DNA of 64,000 nucleotides from Syntrophobotulus glycolicus DSM 8271 (lineage in GTDB: Bacteria; Bacillota; Desulfitobacteriia; Desulfitobacteriales; Syntrophobotulaceae): positions 1,922,001 through 1,986,000 of the forward strand of contig NC_015172.1 of NCBI RefSeq assembly GCF_000190635.1, in the 5' to 3' direction. How positions within the stretch are numbered: position 1 is the stretch's first letter; the number at the start of each line of letters is the position of its first letter. The position numbers and the translations under genes are program-made. Shown here one piece after another: positions 59,813 through 64,000 of this stretch. Under the pieces are notes generated by a model that was not told where the DNA came from, did not search any database, and saw only the letters and a list, made by a program, of their open reading frames with translations.

Positions 59813-59841
59813 ATTTTAAATTATTTATTTTTGAGGTTCAA
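59813..59841 (-). promoter_or_regulatory. Sigma-A promoter of thrC
   Basis: Minus strand TTGAAC (59836-59841), 17 bases, TAAAAT (59813-59818); 50 bases before the TTG start. Confidence 0.6.
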
Positions 59842-59934
59842 GTATGACAGGAAATATTGTGATAATTGTTGAATTTTAAGAGATTAAGTATTTGTCATTA
59901 ATCACTTTACGATAAGCATTAAAGGTGGGTAAAC

Positions 59935-60189
59935 ATGGACGAAATTTTATTTACAGACGATAAGTACAGACGCCAATACAGGCAGACTCTCCAATTGGGA
60001 CTGATTAAAATTGTTCAGGACCTCTTTCCTTTAGAAAAGCTGAAAATACCCTATTCGATTCTGGACGGCATCTACTGTGAATTATCAGAATCCCTCGTTT
60101 CCAGCCGGGAAGTAAAACTGATTGAAGAAACTTTAAAAAGATGGGTTTCCGAAGATCATCCTATTGAGTTTATCCGAATCATTAATTGA
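59935..60189 (+). CDS. N-terminal fragment of a nucleoside kinase (ThrRS-like SAD domain), ends at an in-frame TGA
   Basis: 84 residues behind AAAGGTGGG. Segments VQDLFPLEKLKIPYSILDG and LIEETLKRWVSEDHPIEF resemble the second additional domain of threonyl-tRNA synthetase, which precedes the kinase in clostridial nucleoside kinases of about 550 residues. It ends in TGA at 60187-60189, and the kinase frame continues in the same phase with no other stop. Either a split gene or a gene broken by one base change. The usual N-terminal TGS domain is missing. Confidence 0.6.
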   Translation: MDEILFTDDKYRRQYRQTLQLGLIKIVQDLFPLEKLKIPYSILDGIYCELSESLVSSREVKLIEETLKRWVSEDHPIEFIRIIN

Positions 60190-60204
60190 TATTATGAATA
60201 TCAG

Positions 60205-61335
60205 GTGGGCGATACCTTAATTCAAAGCATTCACCCTGCTTTTGACCATTCTTCCATCATTAAAAATTTTGAATTAATCCATTTCCCTCCCGGCTTTATT
60301 CTGCATTTTTCTGAAAAACCAACCAAGCATCCCTCTTTCCTGCTGCCGGAAAAATTATCAGCTACTTATGCCGAATCCCAGCGCTGGCTGGAAAATATCA
60401 ATTTAGACGGGGTCAATGACGTCAATAATTATATCTCTTACGGGAGGTCTCTGGAACTGATCAGCATCGCTGAAGCCCTGCATGAAAAAAAGATCTCCAA
60501 AATCGCCGATATGATCTATGAACAAAAAAAAGCGATAAAAGTTGTTCTTATCTCAGGTCCTTCCTCATCCGGCAAAACTACTTTTACCCAGCGCCTCTCT
60601 ACCCAATTGAGGGTGAATGGGCTAAAGCCCGTCTCACTTTCTCTTGACGACTATTTTTTAAACAGAGAGGATACTCCCAGAGACCCTTCCGGTCAATATG
60701 ATTTTGACGCTTTAGAAGCACTGGATCTGGAGCTCCTCAATAAACAGCTTGAAAAACTGATCAACGGTAAGATTGTCGAAATTCCCATCTTTAACTTTTT
60801 AACCGGCAAACGTTCTCCCAAAGGAAGATTCCTGCAGCTGGGGAAAAACGAAATATTACTGGTAGAGGGCATCCATGCCCTAAATCCCAACCTTCTTTCC
60901 TTTGAAAAAAAGGATCATTTCTTTAAAATTTATCTGAGTGCCCTCTTTCTTCTGAATATTGACGGCTTGAACCGTGTCCCAACCACAGAGGCCCGTCTGA
61001 TCAGGCGCATCGTCAGGGACGATAAATTCCGGTCATTCTCTCCGGAACGGACCTTAAAACAATGGGCCAGTGTAAGGCGAGGGGAGAATAACAGTGTGTT
61101 CAAATACCAGGAGGAAGCGGATATCATGTTTAATTCCAGTATTCTGTATGAGCTCAATGCCCTCCGTCCTACAGCGGAAGTTCTTTTGCGAAATGTTCCT
61201 GAGGATGATGAATATTATGATACGGCAATCAGACTGCTCAATTTGCTTTCCTTTTTCAAGCCCATGGAATTGTCCCAGATCCCGAGCAATTCTATTCTCT
61301 GTGAATTTATTGGCGGCAGCATTTACTCAACCTGA
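60205..61335 (+). CDS. Nucleoside (uridine) kinase domain protein
   Basis: 376 residues from GTG 60205, which lacks an SD and follows a 7-base hairpin that starts on the TGA. The end of the ThrRS-like domain (FELIHFPPGFILHFSEKP) leads to a P-loop kinase: SGPSSSGKTTFTQRLSTQL near residue 118, SLSLDDYFLNREDTPRD, VEGIHALNP, and RRIVRDDKFRSFSPERTLKQW. Family members phosphorylate uridine/cytidine. The kinase half is complete and looks under selection, so the product could still work if reinitiation or readthrough occurs. Confidence 0.8.
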   Translation: MGDTLIQSIHPAFDHSSIIKNFELIHFPPGFILHFSEKPTKHPSFLLPEKLSATYAESQRWLENINLDGVNDVNNYISYGRSLELISIAEALHEKKISKIADMIYEQKKAIKVVLISGPSSSGKTTFTQRLSTQLRVNGLKPVSLSLDDYFLNREDTPRDPSGQYDFDALEALDLELLNKQLEKLINGKIVEIPIFNFLTGKRSPKGRFLQLGKNEILLVEGIHALNPNLLSFEKKDHFFKIYLSALFLLNIDGLNRVPTTEARLIRRIVRDDKFRSFSPERTLKQWASVRRGENNSVFKYQEEADIMFNSSILYELNALRPTAEVLLRNVPEDDEYYDTAIRLLNLLSFFKPMELSQIPSNSILCEFIGGSIYST

Positions 61336-61363
61336 TTAATGATTAATAACTGGAGATGAATTA

Positions 61364-61993
61364 ATGGATCAGCCCAATGCAAGAACAGCCGAGATCATCA
61401 CTATTCTGGCTCAAACCTATCCGAAAGCCGGATGCGAGTTAAATTTTTCCAATCCATACCAGCTTCTGATCGCGACAATTCTAAGTGCCCAATGTACCGA
61501 TATTAAGGTCAATGCTGTGACAAAAAGTTTGTTTGCCGATTATCCTTCAGCTCAGGAAATCATCAAGCTTTCTCAGACAGAGCTTGAAAATATTATCCGT
61601 CCCTTGGGTCTGTTTCACAATAAAGCCAGAAATATTCTAAGTACCAGTCAGATCTTATTGGATAGATATCAGGGAGAAGTCCCTTCCGATATGGCAAGCC
61701 TGGTCTCTCTTCCAGGTGTTGGGCGCAAAACAGCCAATGTCATCCTGAGCAATGCCTTCAACTTTCCGGCTTTAGCTGTTGATACTCATGTATTTCGGGT
61801 ATCCAGACGCTTGGACCTGACAAGGGGAAAAACGCCGCATCAGGTGGAGCTTGATTTAACAGCGCAAATCCCCCGGGATTTATGGAGTAAGACCCACCAT
61901 TTGCTGATTTGGCATGGGAGAAGGATTTGCAAAGCACAAAAACCTGCCTGTCCCAGTTGTCCTTTACTTGACCTGTGTCCGTCTGCGCAATGA
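61364..61993 (+). CDS. nth: Endonuclease III
   Basis: 209 residues. Helix-hairpin-helix LPGVGRKTANVILSNAF with the catalytic Lys, VDTHVFRVSRRLDLT with the catalytic Asp, and the C-terminal 4Fe-4S loop CKAQKPACPSCPLLDLC. Removes oxidised pyrimidines in base excision repair. GGAGATG precedes the ATG; converges with the DUF948 gene. Confidence 0.97.
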   Translation: MDQPNARTAEIITILAQTYPKAGCELNFSNPYQLLIATILSAQCTDIKVNAVTKSLFADYPSAQEIIKLSQTELENIIRPLGLFHNKARNILSTSQILLDRYQGEVPSDMASLVSLPGVGRKTANVILSNAFNFPALAVDTHVFRVSRRLDLTRGKTPHQVELDLTAQIPRDLWSKTHHLLIWHGRRICKAQKPACPSCPLLDLCPSAQ

Positions 61994-62003
61994 ATACCCT
62001 GGC

Positions 62004-62465
62004 CTAAATCATTTTCCTTTTCCCCAAATATTTCCAAATGGAAAAACCTTTTTTTACGTACCTTCCAAAAGTTGTGGCTGCTGCAACGGGGTGTCCATCT
62101 GTCTTTTGATCAATGATTTCAGCAAACTCAGCCTTAATGTTCTCTGTAATCATTCTTGTATTAAATACCGTGTCTTTCAAATCATCCGCGATATCGGGTA
62201 AATTTTCATTTACCGTGTCTAAAGCCTGGTCAATTTTGTTCAGGGTTTCTTCAGCGTGAACGAAAGTCTCCCCGGCCCGAGCAACGGCATCATTGGCAAG
62301 GATGATCGCTTTATTGGCCTGTTCTGCAATTTTGCTTGCCTCATGAACGACTTCGTCAAGACGTATAAGGTTTTTGGATACACGATTGAGAAACACAGCA
62401 ACATAGATACTAAACATGGTCACGACAACCGATATGACTATTGTGCAGACTGATAAAACATCCAA
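62004..62465 (-). CDS. DUF948 membrane-anchored coiled-coil protein
   Basis: 153 residues from TTG 62465, chosen because AAGGAGTG is 8 bases upstream; an ATG at 62489 directly abuts an upstream stop and has no SD. N-terminal helix SVCTIVISVVVTMFSIYVAVF, then heptad-like repeats (VVHEASKIAEQANKAIILAND, LNKIDQALDTVNENLPDIADD) typical of DUF948 (YtxG-like). Function unknown; general-stress homologs exist in Bacillus. Confidence 0.8.
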   Translation of the reverse strand: MDVLSVCTIVISVVVTMFSIYVAVFLNRVSKNLIRLDEVVHEASKIAEQANKAIILANDAVARAGETFVHAEETLNKIDQALDTVNENLPDIADDLKDTVFNTRMITENIKAEFAEIIDQKTDGHPVAAATTFGRYVKKGFSIWKYLGKRKMI

Positions 62466-62489
62466 GATTTTCACTCCTTCCGGAAACAT

Positions 62490-62608
62490 TTATTTAGCCG
62501 ATGCTGCTTTAGCGGAACTTGGCGCAGAATCTTTATTTTGTTTTTCCTTTATTTCTACAAAATTTTGTTTAATTCCTTCCCGCCCGTTTGACTTCTTGAT
62601 CTGACCAT
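62490..62608 (-). pseudogene. Possible frameshifted small gene upstream of DUF948
   Basis: ATG 62608 has a fair SD (GGAG, 5 bases) but stops after 17 codons. The overlapping +1 frame, open from 62627 without any start codon, encodes a plausible Lys/Ala-rich protein end (IKQNFVEIKEKQNKDSAPSS, AKAASAK) ending at 62490-62492, just before DUF948. A single-base shift in the ACGGGCGGG run would join both into about 39 residues. It could be a decayed YtxH-like partner or a sequencing slip. Confidence 0.3.
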
Positions 62609-62769
62609 AGTTTCTCCGGACAAAGAGTCAGGCATTCAATTTATTCGCTTTTCTTTCTGTACAACCTGAAACATCATTGAATCATGCCGAAAAAGTATGC
62701 ATTTTTTATTATATCCTTAATAAACCCCTCTTATCTTATTTTTCCAACCCTGATTACTACATACTTGCA

Positions 62770-62798
62770 GTGACATTGTCTTCCTTAAACGATATAAT
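62770..62798 (+). promoter_or_regulatory. Promoter of the NlpC/P60 gene
   Basis: GTGACA (62770-62775), 17 bases, TATAAT (62793-62798); 61 bases upstream of the ATG at 62860. Its position rules out the in-frame ATG at 62677. No c-di-AMP riboswitch fits in the short leader. Confidence 0.75.
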
Positions 62799-62859
62799 AG
62801 TGACAACTTGCTTTTGCTTTGAGATTGTTTGTAAAGCGAAGAAGAAAGGACCGTGTCTA

Positions 62860-63651
62860 ATGAACAAACCATTATACATGCTGCTTACTCCTTTTTTAGG
62901 CTTAATTTTGCTCGTAAGCATCAATACTGCGACCGCTTATGAAATTCCCAATAATCCCTACCAACAAAAAGATCTTCAAAGTTATTCCGTCTCACAGGTG
63001 GCGGACTGGGGACTAACCAGTCAACAAATTGCAGATTCCAATTCCACCGAGACAATTGATCCCACTAAGGCCAAAACCGCGAATAAGACTGAAACAAAAA
63101 CCGGCAATACAACGGAGAGCAAAGAATCAGCAGAGATCAAAACGGCTTCTTCCCAAAGGGCTACTCCATTATCGACCGCTTCCCGCGGAGAAAGCGATTC
63201 CAGAACAACCAAAGCCGCAAAGACTTCCAGTAAGGCTTCCGTTTCGGCTAAAGCCTCTCAAAGCAGTACTACAGTCAAATCTGCGGACCAAAACAAAGTC
63301 GACGCGATCATCGGGACAGCAAAAAAATACCTTGGAGTGCCTTATTTATATGGGGGGACTACCCCTTCAGGATTTGACTGTTCAGGATATGTAAGATATG
63401 TTTTCAATCAAAACGGCTTATCCTTGCCAAGAACAGCCCGGGAACAATATACCGTCGGGAGCAAAGTCTCCTCCCTTCAGGCCGGAGACCTTGTATTTTT
63501 CTCGACCAACAGTAACGGAAAAATCGACCATGTCGGGATTTATTTAGGAGGAGGAAACTTTATCAATTCCACCTCATCCCGCGGAGTAATCATTTCCTCC
63601 CTTAACTCATACTGGCAGCCACGTTATGTTGGGGCCAAAAGAGTTCTATAA
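62860..63651 (+). CDS. Secreted NlpC/P60 family cell-wall hydrolase
   Basis: 263 residues from ATG 62860 (AGAAAGGACC upstream). Signal peptide KPLYMLLTPFLGLILLVSINTATA, a Thr/Ser/Lys/Ala-rich linker of about 110 residues, then the NlpC/P60 domain. Catalytic Cys in GFDCSGYVRYVF, His in KIDHVGIYLGGGN, and the third polar residue in the following strand. Hydrolyses D-gamma-Glu-DAP bonds. The linker is unusually long with no SH3 or LysM domain. Confidence 0.92.
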   Translation: MNKPLYMLLTPFLGLILLVSINTATAYEIPNNPYQQKDLQSYSVSQVADWGLTSQQIADSNSTETIDPTKAKTANKTETKTGNTTESKESAEIKTASSQRATPLSTASRGESDSRTTKAAKTSSKASVSAKASQSSTTVKSADQNKVDAIIGTAKKYLGVPYLYGGTTPSGFDCSGYVRYVFNQNGLSLPRTAREQYTVGSKVSSLQAGDLVFFSTNSNGKIDHVGIYLGGGNFINSTSSRGVIISSLNSYWQPRYVGAKRVL

Positions 63652-63716
63652 CAAGCACACCACAAAAAACAGCCCCGTTAGGCAGTCCTTAGTAAAACAG
63701 TATTTGAACGAAGTAT

Positions 63717-63748
63717 AGCGTAGCATAAAAAGCTACGCTCTTTCTTCA
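63717..63748 (+). terminator. Rho-independent terminator after the NlpC/P60 gene
   Basis: Arms AGCGTAGC (63717-63724) and GCTACGCT (63732-63739), loop 7, then CTTTCTTC. It is 66 bases past the stop. The rest of 63652-63871 shows nothing I can name. Confidence 0.8.
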
Positions 63749-63871
63749 TCTATTGGGTTATTCAGTTCTGGCAAAATCCCCACCAAAATCAGAGGGAAAT
63801 CTGAATAGATTTCATTGTTCTTTCTATGGCTGCCGTTAAAACATCTTTTAATAAGATTATAGCAAAATACA

Positions 63872-64000
63872 TTAATTCTTATAAATATTAGATTTGGAAA
63901 TTACTTTATTCATGCTATCAGTGAGCTTGACTTGGATCTCTATATTTTCTATCCTCTTCGGCAGGTCAATCCTTAACATGTCCGGACTAGAATACGTCGT
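63872..64000 (-). CDS. Possible C-terminal end of an unknown protein (cut by window edge)
   Basis: On the minus strand a frame is open from the edge to TAA at 63872-63874, 42 residues including MLRIDLPKRIENIEIQVKLTD. The alternating hydrophobic/charged pattern looks protein-like, but the stretch is short and AT-rich. No family recognised; it may be chance. Confidence 0.3.
   Translation of the reverse strand, partial: TTYSSPDMLRIDLPKRIENIEIQVKLTDSMNKVISKSNIYKN

Noticed and set aside
60187-60189. TGA read as selenocysteine
   Set aside because: The position is in a ThrRS-like domain without a conserved Cys, and the 7-base hairpin is far smaller than a bacterial SECIS element.
1-64000. CRISPR array, tRNA/rRNA, insertion sequence, prophage or defence island
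   Set aside because: No regular repeat-spacer pattern, no rRNA or tRNA cloverleaf, no transposase or integrase motifs, and gene content is chromosomal housekeeping throughout.

Overview
The window comes from a spore-forming, anaerobic, low-to-mid GC Firmicute. Evidence: a complete spoIIIAA-AH operon, an uninterrupted sigK, the alaS-ireB-ruvX-DUF1292-mltG block typical of Clostridia/Bacilli, and a Flx-Hdr electron-transfer operon rich in iron-sulfur proteins. Gene content and style suggest a Peptococcaceae/Desulfitobacteriaceae relative (Dehalobacter, Desulfitobacterium, Desulfosporosinus, Syntrophobotulus). That placement is inference, not a database match. No rRNA, tRNA, CRISPR array, insertion sequence or prophage was seen. 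Most genes lie on the minus strand.

Layout. (1) 1-7725: the C-terminal end of an unknown plus-strand gene, then a minus-strand redox operon hdrC-hdrB-hdrA-flxD-flxC-flxB-flxA. It is followed by a second flxA copy that is a pseudogene (internal deletion plus frameshift). A near-perfect Rex operator lies in the operon leader, and rex is the next gene upstream. (2) 7726-10967: rex, a TsaD-like paralog, nusB, DUF2273, an AmaP-like protein without membrane anchor, and asp23. (3) 11001-18340: spoIIIAA-AH behind tandem terminators, then efp, a Xaa-Pro peptidase and aroQ. (4) 18450-20246: a flavin amine oxidase behind a sequence matching the sigma-K promoter consensus. (5) 20268-29849: a type IV pilus/competence-type operon (PilB, PilC, pilin, prepilin peptidase, a fused PilM-PilN, PilO-like, LysM protein, four minor pilins) interleaved with aroK and aroE. 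(6) 29881-36375: yqeG, sigK, a second separate PilM-PilN-PilO set, DUF4911, a U32 protein and mltG. (7) 36555-45616: DUF1292, ruvX, a ferredoxin-type aldo/keto reductase, ireB, alaS, a permease, and the rrf2-iscS-iscU operon with a PRC-barrel protein and a zinc ribbon. (8) 45715-64000: rarA, DUF2103, a phosphodiesterase, uvrC, M23 peptidase plus bactofilin, ahcY, mrp, pepF, CYTH, thrC, a nucleoside kinase split by an in-frame TGA, nth, DUF948 and an NlpC/P60 hydrolase.

How it fits together. The Flx-Hdr complex should oxidise NADH by flavin-based electron bifurcation. Rex, which senses NADH/NAD+, is placed to control it. The pilus genes supply nearly a full assembly machine with two candidate alignment subcomplexes (PilMNO), but no PilT retraction ATPase. 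The spoIIIA operon and sigK belong to mother-cell development, and the amine oxidase may be a late product of the same programme. MltG, M23 peptidase, bactofilin and NlpC/P60 are cell-wall functions. Many starts were moved to TTG, GTG or internal ATG codons because the Shine-Dalgarno sequence sits there.
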